A DNA stretch of 64,000 nucleotides from Sorghum bicolor (lineage: Eukaryota > Streptophyta > Magnoliopsida > Poales > Poaceae): contig NC_012876.2 of NCBI RefSeq assembly GCF_000003195.3, forward strand, positions 2,491,935 through 2,555,934. The letters are read 5' to 3'. The notes beneath the pieces are model-generated. The model was not told the DNA's origin. It made no database searches and saw only the letters and a program-made list of their open reading frames with translations. Within the stretch, counting starts at the first letter, position 1; each line of letters opens with the position of its first letter. Positions 1 to 9,075 of the stretch are shown in pieces. The translations under genes were made by a program, and so were the position numbers.

Positions 1-439
1 CGAGTCCGTGCGCCGCGTCGAGCAGCGGCGTGCAGAAGATGTCGACCACGACGGCGGCCACGGGGCACGTCAGGCCGGCGACGGCCGCCGTCACGTGGGG
101 CACGTACGGGTGCACGTTGAGGGAGATGAACTCCTCGGGGCCCGAGTAGTAGGTGGTGGCCACGGCCGGCGGAGGCTCGGCTGCCGCCGGGAGGTGGTGG
201 AAGCGGATGGCGAGACCGAGGGCAGCGGACTCCGCCTCCACCTCGCGGATGTGGTCGGCGATCTCGGACGCGCGCTTCTCCGACGGCGCCGGCATGATGA
301 GCACGGTGAGCGTGAGCCGGCGGGTGCTGCGTGCCAGCAGACGCTTGCCGGCCTCGATCATCGGGACGAAGTGGCCGACGCCCCAGATTGGAACCAAGAC
401 GACGGTCGGGTCGGCGTCGGCGTCGGCGCTCGTCGTCAT
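1..439 (-). CDS. UDP-glycosyltransferase, N-terminal part (runs off left edge)
   Basis: Reading on the minus strand from the ATG at 439, an uninterrupted frame runs to the window edge (146 codons). The protein begins with a short acidic leader, then VVLVPIWGVGHFVPMIEAGK, the N-terminal beta-strand/loop of plant family-1 UGTs. The His in GVGHF (about residue 22) is in the place of the catalytic base that activates the acceptor hydroxyl. The later stretch AAVVVDIFCTPLLDAAHGL matches the conserved region before the acceptor pocket. The wording GVGHFVPMIEAGKRLL resembles group E enzymes (UGT71/72/88) more than the UGT73-like gene at 61856, so this is not a recent duplicate of that gene. The UDP-sugar-binding PSPG box lies outside the window. 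Family membership is well supported; acceptor and subgroup are inference. Confidence 0.88.
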   Translation of the reverse strand, partial: MTTSADADADPTVVLVPIWGVGHFVPMIEAGKRLLARSTRRLTLTVLIMPAPSEKRASEIADHIREVEAESAALGLAIRFHHLPAAAEPPPAVATTYYSGPEEFISLNVHPYVPHVTAAVAGLTCPVAAVVVDIFCTPLLDAAHGL

Positions 440-663
440 GGCGTGGGTGGTGGTGTTCGGATTCCGGGTGGAACGGAAGGATAGACGACGACCGAGGAGC
501 GGAAGGCCTCCCCTGTGGATGTGCTTGTGCCTGTACTATGTTGTCATGGGTGAAAAAAAAAAGGTTTGAAAGAAAGCGGGCTGGCAGTGGGCTACAACTG
601 CAAAGCAGCAGCTGCCGACTGTTCGGTTGGGCGAAACGAGAAGAGAAGAGATGGGAAGAGTTA

Positions 664-868
664 GGCACTCACAATGCAGACTCTATCATAGAGTCTAAAA
701 TCATTTATTATCTCGAACAATATGGACTTGAGTCTAAATAAGACTTGGAGTCTTATTTTTTTCTACCTCTTTCTTCAATAAATATGGTGCCACATCAACA
801 AAATACCATAAATAATATGTAATTAATTGTCTTGGACTCCATGATAGAGTCTTGAATTGGGAGTGCCC
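664..868. mobile_element. Tourist-like MITE, copy 1
   Basis: A ~205-bp element begins GGCACTCACAATGCAGACTC and ends in the imperfect inverse, GAGTGCCC, with TTA on both sides (661-663 and 869-871). A second copy with closely matching sequence is at 40563-40768. TTA duplication and short TIRs indicate a PIF/Harbinger-derived Tourist-type MITE. One G of the left terminus is missing here. Confidence 0.85.
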
Positions 869-871
869 TTA

Positions 872-1704
872 CTCAGCGCGCATTGAGAGTTGGGAGAGCA
901 GGCCTCCAGAATCGTTGTTCAAATAGAGCCAGGTTTTTGGAGAGCGCCTCTGCGACTGCTTGCCATCTTTTTTGGAACGTTACATCTCCTTTCTAGTGGT
1001 GCCTTTTCTTCGTCGGATCGGCTTCGTCTACTTCCCCGTGGGCGTTCGAGAGATGGCACTGCGTACATCTTTCCGTACCAATTGTAGTCCGTGGACTTCA
1101 AGCTTTCCATGAGTGGGAATGGAGCCACCGGTACTTTGAGCATGGGTCCTTCCACAGGGTATATCTCTATTCTCAAATGGGTTAAATTCAATGTCTTTTT
1201 CGCTATGATCAGTATGTTGTTCATGAACATATTTGCTGCTAATCCAAGTAGTAGTATAGTCACACACATGCATATATTTGTCATAAAAAATTTACTACTA
1301 TATTTCTTGATTAATTTTAACATAGAAATAGCTAAATTTCTAACAGGGAGATAGGATATTTTTATGGTGACCACTGGCCACTAAAACATCAGAGCTATTG
1401 CAAAGCTGTTGGAGCAATAAAATTACTTCATCTTCCCTAATATGATAGGTTTATGGATACGAGGGATCGTATTGGGAGTTGTTGAATATGCTTTTAAGGA
1501 TCCAAATTGGGTTGCCATGTTATTAGGTTTTAGTAGTCCGTTTCAATGCACTATTTTCAAAACAAATCCGCTGACAGGGCATCAATGAAACGAATAATGA
1601 AACAACCTCCACAATGCATGAGTTTCACCTTGACGTTTCCTAGGCTGGGCAAAATATTTAATTACTGCAGAATGATTGGATCACATGCAAGATGGTGAAA
1701 CGAT
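872..1704. other. Intergenic, nothing recognised
   Basis: AT-rich sequence with short frames on both strands that match no family I know and have no plausible splice context. No repeat partner was noticed elsewhere in the window. Confidence 0.5.
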
Positions 1705-1707
1705 TTA

Positions 1708-1887
1708 GCCCTCAGTGGAGATTTCATCCTGTTTCACCGCGTGGGAAACAACGCCCGCAGGGTTTCACCATGGTGAAACTACTTCCTTCTCTCTCCTCTT
1801 CGTTTCATGCAAAAAGTGCAATTTTGCTGACATGGCGCTCTAACAAATATGCATGACATCCTGATGAAACCCCCACTGAGACTGGCC
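1708..1887. mobile_element. Tourist-like MITE with central GTTTCACCATGGTGAAAC palindrome
   Basis: A ~180-bp element flanked by TTA (1705-1707 and 1888-1890). The right end reads ACTGAGACTGGCC and the left end is a degenerate inverse of it. Near 1771-1788 is the perfect palindrome GTTTCACCATGGTGAAAC, also present in the larger relative at 44267-45264. Other relatives are at 2114-2272 and 32757-33172. Confidence 0.75.
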
Positions 1888-2113
1888 TTACTCATGAGGT
1901 CGGTTATTAGACGAAAAAGGATTATAAATACTAAATTTCTCATAAAACTAAAAACAGTTGACTATCAAATCGTAGACTACAATCACAACTGATAATAATA
2001 ATAATTATGTTATTAGTTCTATTGCAAATAATAAGATTGTAGTCCGTGCGTGATAGATATATTAATATAATGGAGTACTAGTATAATCCCCTAATAATAA
2101 AGCAATGAGATTA

Positions 2114-2272
2114 AACCAGTCTCAATACATGTTTCACATTAAATAAAGTGTCACATGAGCAAAATTGCTGACTTGGCAGGGTCATTAAATGAAGTAGTTT
2201 CGTCGGATGAGAGAGGAGTTTCATCTCCATAAAACTTATGTGACACATCGGTTACCTAGTTTGTAGTCTTGG
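2114..2272. mobile_element. Tourist-like MITE, diverged copy
   Basis: Starts AACCAGTCTCAATACATG after TTA and shares the internal run GCAAAATTGCTGACTTGGCA with the element at 32757. The right end (AGTCTTGG then TAA) is degenerate, so the right boundary is approximate. Confidence 0.6.
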
Positions 2273-2391
2273 TAACTGTGCTATGAAGACTCGCCCTACC
2301 GTCACGTGCCGTACAAGGCGCTCGCCGTGTGCAGACTAAGCGCACGTCCGAGCTCCGATCCCCGGCCCTGCATGCATGCACTGCACAAGCT

Positions 2392-3126
2392 TTATTTCAA
2401 CCTGCGATCCCGCCGCCGGCATGCAGCCGTCGAGCAGACTTCGAGGACACATTCTATCTTGAGGCAGTCGCCGCGGACGAAGCCGGTGCCCTTGATGCCG
2501 CCGGTGCCCATCATGTCGCACCTGTACGCGCTCGCCGCCGCGTCGAACCGCGTCGGGTGATGGTCCCAGATAACGGTGTCCGAGAGGCCGGTGGTCTGGT
2601 CCAGACGCAGGAGGCCGACGTACGCCCGCGCCACCACGCCCTCGGTCAGCAGCATGACGAAGACGCCCAAGTGTCCGTGCTCGCCGTCGCCGTCGGAGCA
2701 GCCGGCGGCCGGGTAGTATGATCGGATTCGGATGGCCCAGTGGAGGCCGGCGACGGCGAAGGCCGGGGACTCTACGAAGCCGCCGCGTGCGAACTGCTGC
2801 TCATGTAGCCTACTGAATCCGCGGACGTGCACGACGTGCGTGCCGCGGGCCGTTCTTGTCACGCGCACCGGCAGCCGGGGCGAGTGTCGCCGTGCGCAGG
2901 CTCGCCAATGGCGGCAGACGGCGCTGAGATGGACGCGGTCTCTGCAGGAAGGGAGACGAGGCAGGATGTGGCCGAACAGGTCCGAGGGCAGATCGCACCA
3001 CCTCATCACAACTCCCGCTTCTTGCTCCTGCAGCAACTGCAACCCGCTGAAGCCGCGGGCCGCCGCCGTTCGAGTCACGCGCATCGGGAGAGTGTTCGAC
3101 GTCGACGCCGACGCCGCCGACGCCAT
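2392..3126 (-). CDS. F-box / MATH-domain chimeric protein
   Basis: Single-exon frame of 244 residues from the ATG at 3126 (context ACAATGG; an in-frame ATG at 3186 would add 20 residues) to TAA at 2392. Residues ~43-82 (WCDLPSDLFGHILPRLPS ... VCRHWRACAR) are a grass-type F-box, the segment that binds SKP1 in SCF ubiquitin ligases. Residues ~88-235 are a MATH (TRAF-like) fold related to the MATH-BTB genes at 6764 and 8044: RGTHVVHVRGFSRL, FAVAGLHWAIRI, LKIECVLEVC. The protein stops where the BTB domain should begin. A degraded copy of the MATH start (RVTRTAAARGFSGLQ, residues ~16-30) precedes the F-box, so the F-box lies between two copies of the same MATH-start segment. Domain calls are clear. 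Whether the protein acts as an SCF substrate receptor, or the locus is a by-product of gene shuffling, is open. Confidence 0.7.
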   Translation of the reverse strand: MASAASASTSNTLPMRVTRTAAARGFSGLQLLQEQEAGVVMRWCDLPSDLFGHILPRLPSCRDRVHLSAVCRHWRACARRHSPRLPVRVTRTARGTHVVHVRGFSRLHEQQFARGGFVESPAFAVAGLHWAIRIRSYYPAAGCSDGDGEHGHLGVFVMLLTEGVVARAYVGLLRLDQTTGLSDTVIWDHHPTRFDAAASAYRCDMMGTGGIKGTGFVRGDCLKIECVLEVCSTAACRRRDRRLK

Positions 3127-3553
3127 TGTTTCGCAGGTAATAACGTAGTGCTGTTGGCCTGTTGCTCGATCGATGTGTGTGCCCATGCACAGCCCACGCG
3201 ATGTTGGTTGTGCCTGTGTGTTATTTTATGTGCCAGCGGGAGAGAGCCCCGCCCCCGCCCGGCCGAGTATGATTTTTTTGAAACTGATACGGACGTCCTG
3301 TCCTCGTACTGGTACAAGAAAAATCTGAAACGGATACGTATATGGTACTGATAGATATCTGGGACACGGAGTAAATAGTGTTGCTCGGCCTGAACAATGA
3401 GCTCCTGCATGAATATTTTCAACTTTAGGGACTGCTAAAGAGAGCATGCACCTGAATAATATTGTTTTCTATATTATTAACCTGTACTATGTTTCTTTCT
3501 TCTTTTTTATTTTTTTATACGTACAACCAGAATTTTCAATTTCTTCTAGTAAC

Positions 3554-3689
3554 GTGGGGTTCTTATAGTGTTTTAGTATTTAAAATTTAGTATAAACTTT
3601 CCCTAGTAAATGTCTCCTAGTGAGGATTTCCTAGTGTTTAACTAGTGGTAGTGTTTTATTACTAACTAAAAACACTAGGAGAACTCCAC
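3554..3689. mobile_element. Small TIR element (MITE)
   Basis: Left end GTGGGGTTCTTATAGTGTTT and right end AACACTAGGAGAACTCCAC are imperfect inverted repeats ~24 bp long around an AT-rich core. Superfamily is not assigned because a target duplication is not clear. Confidence 0.5.
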
Positions 3690-4370
3690 CTTTTGGTAGT
3701 GGATGGTAATAATATGTATAGATGTCTAAACAGACGGACACCATTGTCCACTTGTTTTATCCGCTCTCGATTGCTGCCCCCTTCTCTCCTCACATCTCTT
3801 TATCCACTCTTTTCCATCTCCCTCTTGGCTTTCGTCTCGCTGCCCCCGCCACTCATGCCGTCAGCATCCGCACTCCTACCGTGCCACTGGCAAGCTGTCC
3901 CTCCCCCTCTCTCCCTCACCCCGCTACGACCTCCACGCCTCTATGCCACCGGAGTGGGGGCGACGATGGTGGCTTGCAGCGAGCGGCATGCCTCCCTCCC
4001 TCGCTCTACAACCTCCATGCATCCGGAGATGAGGACGATGGCGTAGCTCCGACAAGGTAGGCGGGGAGGGCCGGATTTGGATCTAAGGCCGCCCTTTCCC
4101 CTCTCTCCTCCTGTGGGTCTAGATCTGAGCCCTCCTCATCATCATCTTGCTCCTCCTCCTCGTCCTCCTCTTGCTCTTCCTCCTCTGGGTCTGGATCTAT
4201 ATGAAATATGGTAGTGGCTAAGGTTTCGGCAACCTCTTGGGCTTCAGCGCTCTCGCGCGTGTTGTAATGGTGTTATCTGGTTGTTGCAGTACGTTTTCAG
4301 GTGATGTTTCAATAGGGTAGGATTTCGGCGAGCTCTCAGGTTCAGGTCTCATCATTATTGCAATGGTTCT
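3690..4370. other. CT-rich then GC-rich spacer
   Basis: Pyrimidine-rich sequence (3770-3940) followed by TCCTCCTC-type low complexity (4080-4200). Open frames here are compositional. No gene is supported. Confidence 0.4.
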
Positions 4371-4374
4371 CTCT

Positions 4375-4860
4375 AGACGTTGCAGTAGGTTTCAGTCGTT
4401 TGTTGCAGTACTGTGTTTTAGATGTTGTTTCAGTTGCTTCAATCTGGATGTTGTGGTAGTTTGTTTCATGTTGTTGCAGCAGTTGTTCGGTGTTATTATA
4501 GTACTATGTCCATGATGTTTTAGTTGCTCCATCCAATGCTTCAATTTGCACTATTATATTAGTTGTTGCATGTTATTGTAACAATTGTTCGTGTTATTAT
4601 AATATTATGTTCATGGTGTTTCGGCTGCTCCGTCCAATGCTTCAATCTTTATTGTTGTATTAGTTGTTACATATTGTTGCAGCAGTCGTTCATTGTTGTT
4701 GTAATACTAGGTTCATGGTGTTTCAGCTGCTCCATCTAATGCTTCAGTCTATATGTTGTAGTAGTTGTTTGCATGTTGTTGTAGCAGTTGTTAGGTGTTT
4801 GTTGTAATACTATGTTTTATAGTGTTTCAACTACTTCAACCTATTGTTGTACCAGTATGT
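4375..4860. repeat. Tandem array, ~101-bp period, about 4.5 copies
   Basis: The motif CATG(A/G)TGTTT(C/T)(A/G)G(C/T)TGCTCC recurs at ~4511, 4612 and 4714, with weaker forms at ~4410 and ~4815. Each unit also carries TTGTTGCAGCAGTTGTTCG-like and CCAATGCTTCAAT-like blocks. Copies differ by about 15-25 percent by eye, so the array is old. Such arrays occur inside large non-autonomous DNA transposons, but no element ends were found. Confidence 0.75.
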
Positions 4861-5828
4861 CCGGTTCGGTGTTGTTGCACAGTCATGCACATTGTGTTAC
4901 AGCGTTAAGCGTATGGGGGTAGGGTGCGGGGATGAGTTGGCGGCAAGCGGATGTGCTAGGGGCCGGCAAGGCGAGGGGCAGGGTGGATCCCGTGCTCATG
5001 GGGGTGGGACGGGATCCTTGCGTGGGAGCGGACAAAGAGTGATCCTACGTGCAGAGCGAGTAGGGCATGGGCGAGTTGGTTGGAGGCAGACATGTTTCCT
5101 TTTCATTTTATTTTTTTTCTTTTCTTCGTGTGGCACGGGTGGAGGGCTCAGCTCGTGGACGCGTTGTTGGCGCCTTCTTTTTTTCTTTTCTTCATGTGGC
5201 GTGGATGGGGGCTTAGCATCCGGACGCGCTGCTGGCGCCGAACCTGCTGGCGCTAGTAGTACCGTTTTTCGTATACTAATTTTTCAGTTACAACTATGAC
5301 ATTTTTTTCTCGAATACACAAGAGATCTGCATATCATTATATTAAGAAAAAAAGTTTATAATACAACCGACGCGCAACAAGCGCGCTAGGTGATCACTAG
5401 CTGGACTGACCTAGCAAAGAGTTCTGTGGACCGGTATTACATAAATGGATCAACCATAATACGCTCAACGTCACATCCTACGAGTCCTCCTCCTAAAAGA
5501 GCTTGCGCGCACGCCCGTTAAACACTGAACGACAAGGTCCCAGTATGCTGGGCGTCGAGTATCCCTCTTGGCGCAGGCAAATCCGGTGCGGTTGGTGGAG
5601 TGATCCCTAGCCGCCTGTTTAGGAGAACCTCGCCTCACTTGGAGGCCGGGACGATGTGCGCCAACGGTTGGGCGGCAATCCAACTGCTCCTAGGCCCTAC
5701 AGGCGGGGGCCTCCTGATAGCCGTCCTCTGCTGTGGAGGGGTTAGATTTAGTGATTTCATTAGTAATGTCATTAATAGTTATAGATGATGTGGACCTTAT
5801 GTAAGGACATGCATAAACTTGTTCCACG
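4861..5828. other. Repeat-derived spacer with a possible retroelement tail
   Basis: 4900-5270 is GC-rich with repeated TTTTTTCTTTTCTTC tracts. From ~5305 a segment beginning TTTTTTTCTCGAATACACAA and continuing through ATTAAGAAAAAAAGT looks like the reverse of a poly(A)-ended plant retroelement tail. A similar segment starts at ~6187. No coding gene is supported. Confidence 0.35.
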
Positions 5829-5995
5829 GATAGGTATACCTCCGTCTCAGAATAAATTATAGAGATGTTTTAAGTGATTTTTTTAAGTTTAATCAAATTT
5901 ATATAGAAAAAGTATAATTATTTGTAAAAACAAATCCTCACATTATGAAAATATAGTTTATGGTGTATCAAATCAAATGATACTAATTACTGTTA
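5829..5995. mobile_element. Stowaway-like MITE fragment
   Basis: Begins TACCTCCGTCTCAGAATAAA, the usual Stowaway terminus, and has the AT-rich interior ending in GATACTAATTA. The matching right end is absent, so the copy is truncated. Confidence 0.55.
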
Positions 5996-6763
5996 ATTTG
6001 GGGAGTCTCAGGGACTTGTCGGCACCAAGCCAACCTGTCTTCAGGTCAAGTGGCCAACAGAATGTAACACGGCATGGTAACTATCAGTTCACCTGCAATT
6101 CCTTTTAACAAAAAGTTCACCGTAAGTCATGAAGAAAGATAATTTTCAGTTTGGAAACTTTTATATATATGTCCATTTACTTTGTTTTTTTATCGATAAC
6201 ACAAAAAGTTTATACGTCTTTGTATTACTAAGGTAGAGAAAAAAGTTTAATATACAGAGTATAAGTGTATAACACGCCTTAGCAGCGCCCTAGGTGGTTA
6301 GACTCTCGGACCCTCACGGCCTCACTAGTGTACTGGAAACTTGGTATACTTGTGTAACTCAGCATACTAGCAACAAAAAGTGGTTCATGTTATTGACCAA
6401 TGCTTAACCTATTGCTAATTCACCTGACGCAAATACATCAATGTGTTGCAACAGAGCCCAAAACCAGAAAGCGAATCAAGGCCAACTCAAGTCATCAGCT
6501 TGTGTTCAGATCAAATCTCAAATCTAGCAACCCTATAGTACAATTGAGGACATCGAAGCACATGCATTTTCAAGGGAGAGGTCGGAGCTGTGAATTTGTG
6601 AAGTAACACAGAACGCAAACTTAACACAATTGCCAATAGATAAAGATTAGCAGACCTGATGATCATATCAGTTTCAGACTTTCAGTTTTTTTTTGGATGT
6701 TTAACGTCCTTCAGTTCACTAGACGAATACATGAAATTTTGTTTCCTTGATACGATCCTACCA
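5996..6763. other. Intergenic and 3' flank of the MATH-BTB gene
   Basis: AT-rich; includes a retroelement-tail-like stretch at ~6187-6310 similar to ~5305-5480. No other feature seen. Confidence 0.4.
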
Positions 6764-7747
6764 TCATCCATCTAATTCAAGGGACTTAAACTGAAGGCAA
6801 ACATCTGTTAGCGCCTCGCAGTAGTGTCGATCAGCCAAGGCGAGCGTCGTCTCCACCGTGGCTCCATCGACGCTCCTGCACAAGATGCTCTCGCAGATCA
6901 GCTTCAGCCGTTCCATGCCGTACCGATCCGCCGCCTCGAGAAGATGCCGCACCATCTCCCTGTAGTCGTCGTCCCCGTCGAGATCGCCGGGGAGCAGCAG
7001 CACGTCGGTGTAGATGAAGTGAAGCAGAGCTCTAAAGACCACCGGCTGCATGTCGTCGACGGCGATGCGATCCATGGCCTTCTCCTTCATATCCCCGAAG
7101 AGCTCCGCCATGAACACCGGCGACCGCGCAGCCAGCACCACCCTGTGCGCGCGGAAGATCTCTCCTTGGACGGCGAGCGTGACGTCCGCCGCTTGGTCGC
7201 CATGCTGCTGGTTCAGCAGCAGCTCGCCCAGGTGCTTGGCCAGGTCCGACGGCGGCAGTCTGAGTTTGCACAGAGCTACGGCCTCTGGCACCCGCGCCTC
7301 GTCGGCGACGACGTCGACGACGCACTCGATCGTGAGCCGGTCGTCGCGCAGGTACGCCGACGCCTCCAACTCGCTCCGCGGCATGAACTTGCGGGCGCCG
7401 CGCTTGGGCTTGCACTTGCCGGGCGGCGGCGGCGCCGAGTAGACGAACACGACGGGCTCCGCGGCGTGGTGGACGGAGCGGGACAGCCCCGTGCACCGGT
7501 CCACCAGGCGCAGGTCGTAGCGCGCCCACGCCCTGGCGTTCTTGCTCGTGAGCTTGACGAACGCCGACACGTACGCCCGGTGCGGCGCCGAGAAGCCGCC
7601 AGGGTAGAAGCGGACGGACCACCGGTAGCCGCCGACGGCGAACGAGCCCGACCGCACGTACTCGCCGGCGGCGAAGCCCTTGATGAGGCTGTACCCGACG
7701 ATCTCGAACTGGTGCGTCCCGCGGACGGTGCACGGCGACGGCGCCAT
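6764..7747 (-). CDS. MATH-BTB protein (CUL3 substrate adaptor type)
   Basis: Intronless, 327 residues, ATG at 7747 (MAPSPCTVRG). The open frame extends 10 codons further upstream but has no ATG there. MATH domain residues ~8-147 (RGTHQFEIVGYSLIKG, FAVGGYRWSVRFYPGG, YLRDDRLTIECVVDVV); BTB/POZ residues ~188-300 (DVTLAVQGEIFRAHRVVLAA, ARSPVFMAELF, LLHFIYTD); a short BACK-like tail follows (ADRYGMERLKLICESILC). In this family MATH binds the substrate and BTB binds CUL3 and dimerises, giving a CRL3 ubiquitin ligase. The length and single exon match the grass-expanded MATH-BTB clade. It is transcribed divergently from the paralogue at 8044; a TATA-like CTATATAC lies ~50 bp upstream of the ATG. Substrates are unknown; in grasses these genes evolve fast, so orthology to a named gene is not claimed. 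Confidence 0.93.
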   Translation of the reverse strand: MAPSPCTVRGTHQFEIVGYSLIKGFAAGEYVRSGSFAVGGYRWSVRFYPGGFSAPHRAYVSAFVKLTSKNARAWARYDLRLVDRCTGLSRSVHHAAEPVVFVYSAPPPPGKCKPKRGARKFMPRSELEASAYLRDDRLTIECVVDVVADEARVPEAVALCKLRLPPSDLAKHLGELLLNQQHGDQAADVTLAVQGEIFRAHRVVLAARSPVFMAELFGDMKEKAMDRIAVDDMQPVVFRALLHFIYTDVLLLPGDLDGDDDYREMVRHLLEAADRYGMERLKLICESILCRSVDGATVETTLALADRHYCEALTDVCLQFKSLELDG

Positions 7748-8043
7748 TTGTGAATTTGTGATGGATTGGATGTTCAAATTCTGACGCCGCCGTGTGCGTA
7801 TATAGATGACGACGGTGCAAGTTGAAGAAGTTTAATCGACGATCACTGAGTTTCTGGCTGAGAATTCCCATGTCTTGGGAACATGGCGCGACCTCCTCGA
7901 CTTCCAAACCGCTGATGACTGACCCCTCGTGTTCTTCACTCATCCATCGAGTTCTGGACTCTGAAATCCGCTCAAATTCATGCACCGAACACATTCTTCT
8001 CTTCTTCTATATATATATAAACATACGTACACACACAGTGATC
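7748..8043. promoter_or_regulatory. Shared promoter of divergent MATH-BTB pair
   Basis: 296 bp separate the two ATGs. A TATA-like CTATATAC (minus strand, ~7797-7805) faces the left gene and TCTATATATATATAAAC (~8006-8021) faces the right gene. Both lie within ~50 bp of the start codons, which implies very short 5' leaders if used. An in-frame extension of the right gene back to 7822 has no ATG and is taken to be promoter. Confidence 0.55.
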
Positions 8044-9075
8044 ATGAACACGAACAACACGAGTGCACAAGAAGTCCTTGGTGAAAAAATGGCTCTGCCA
8101 GCGAACACCAAGTCGACGAACACGACGGAGACAGTGCGCGGCGAGCACCGGTTCGACATCGACGGGTACAGCGGCAAGCTCCGGGCTGGGCGCGTCGTGA
8201 CCTCCGAAACCTTCGCCGTCGGCGGCCTAGACTGGGCGATCCGCTACCACCCCGCCGCCGCCGAGGTGGGAGACGAAGAGTACGTGTCCGTGTTCGTCAA
8301 GCTCGTGACGCCCAACGCCAGAGCGTGGGCGCTGTACGACCTCAGGCTTGTGGACCGCGCCACGGGGCTGCCGCGCTCGGTGCGCCGCCGCAGGGAGCCG
8401 GTGGCGTTCGACGCGAGCAAGGCGAGGAAGCGCGAGAGGGGCTCCCGCTTGTTCATGACGGTGAGCGAGCTGGCGGCGTCGCCGTACCTCCGCGACGACC
8501 GACTCACCGTCGAGTGCGTGCTCGACGTCGTGGAGACGTTCCTCTCGGAGACCACGGCGTCTCCGGGAACCGCCGAGCCGCCGCCGCCCGACCTGTCGAG
8601 GCACCTCGGCGCGCTGCTGCTGCAGACGCCGGTGGGGGCGGACGTGAGCTTCGCCGTCCAAGGAGAAACGTTCCGCGCGCACCGCGTCGTGCTCGCGGCG
8701 CGGTCACCTGTGTTGAAGGCCGAGCTCTCCGGCTCGGCGCCGGCGAAGGAGGACGACGACGACGATGCAAGTGAGGTGGTAGCCGTCGACGGCATGGCGC
8801 CTCCGGTGTTCAAGACCCTGCTCCACTTCGTCTACACCGACACGTTGCCGGAGGATCTGCTGGGTGATCTTGGAAGGGAGGAGCAGCAGGAATTTGTGCG
8901 GGATCTCCTCGCAGGTGCGGATCGATACGGCATGGATCGGCTGAAGAAGATATGCGAGCTCGTTCTTAGGAAACCACTTGATGCCAAGACCGTGGCAGCT
9001 GCGCTAGATCAGCACCGCCATTGCCAATGCCAAGCTCTCGGAGACGGCAATGTTCAGTTCATGCCATCCGCTTGA
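8044..9075 (+). CDS. MATH-BTB protein (CUL3 substrate adaptor type)
   Basis: Intronless, 343 residues from ATG 8044 (MNTNNTSAQEV) to TGA. A second in-frame Met is at residue 16. MATH residues ~30-163 (VRGEHRFDIDGYSGKL, FAVGGLDWAIRYHP, YLRDDRLTVECVLDVV); BTB residues ~198-300 (DVSFAVQGETFRAHRVVLAA, LLHFVYTD); tail ADRYGMDRLKKICELVL. It shares domain order with the gene at 6764, and its coding GC content is high, as usual for grass single-exon genes. A poly-Asp run (about residues 236-240) sits in the BTB loop. It is a probable CRL3 adaptor with unknown target. With the 2392-3126 gene it makes three MATH loci within 6.7 kb, consistent with local duplication. Confidence 0.93.
   Translation: MNTNNTSAQEVLGEKMALPANTKSTNTTETVRGEHRFDIDGYSGKLRAGRVVTSETFAVGGLDWAIRYHPAAAEVGDEEYVSVFVKLVTPNARAWALYDLRLVDRATGLPRSVRRRREPVAFDASKARKRERGSRLFMTVSELAASPYLRDDRLTVECVLDVVETFLSETTASPGTAEPPPPDLSRHLGALLLQTPVGADVSFAVQGETFRAHRVVLAARSPVLKAELSGSAPAKEDDDDDASEVVAVDGMAPPVFKTLLHFVYTDTLPEDLLGDLGREEQQEFVRDLLAGADRYGMDRLKKICELVLRKPLDAKTVAAALDQHRHCQCQALGDGNVQFMPSA

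Noticed and set aside
4375..4860. Regularly spaced repeats considered as a CRISPR-like array
   Set aside because: Repeats are direct, contiguous ~101-bp units without unique spacers, in a plant nuclear genome.
7032..7994. Long minus-strand Arg/Ala/Gly-rich frame overlapping the MATH-BTB gene
   Set aside because: It is the out-of-frame reading of the GC-rich 6764-7747 exon, without motifs of its own.
8227..8813. Two antisense frames across the plus-strand MATH-BTB gene
   Set aside because: High third-position GC opens antisense frames; composition is Arg/Ser/Ala-rich with no domain.
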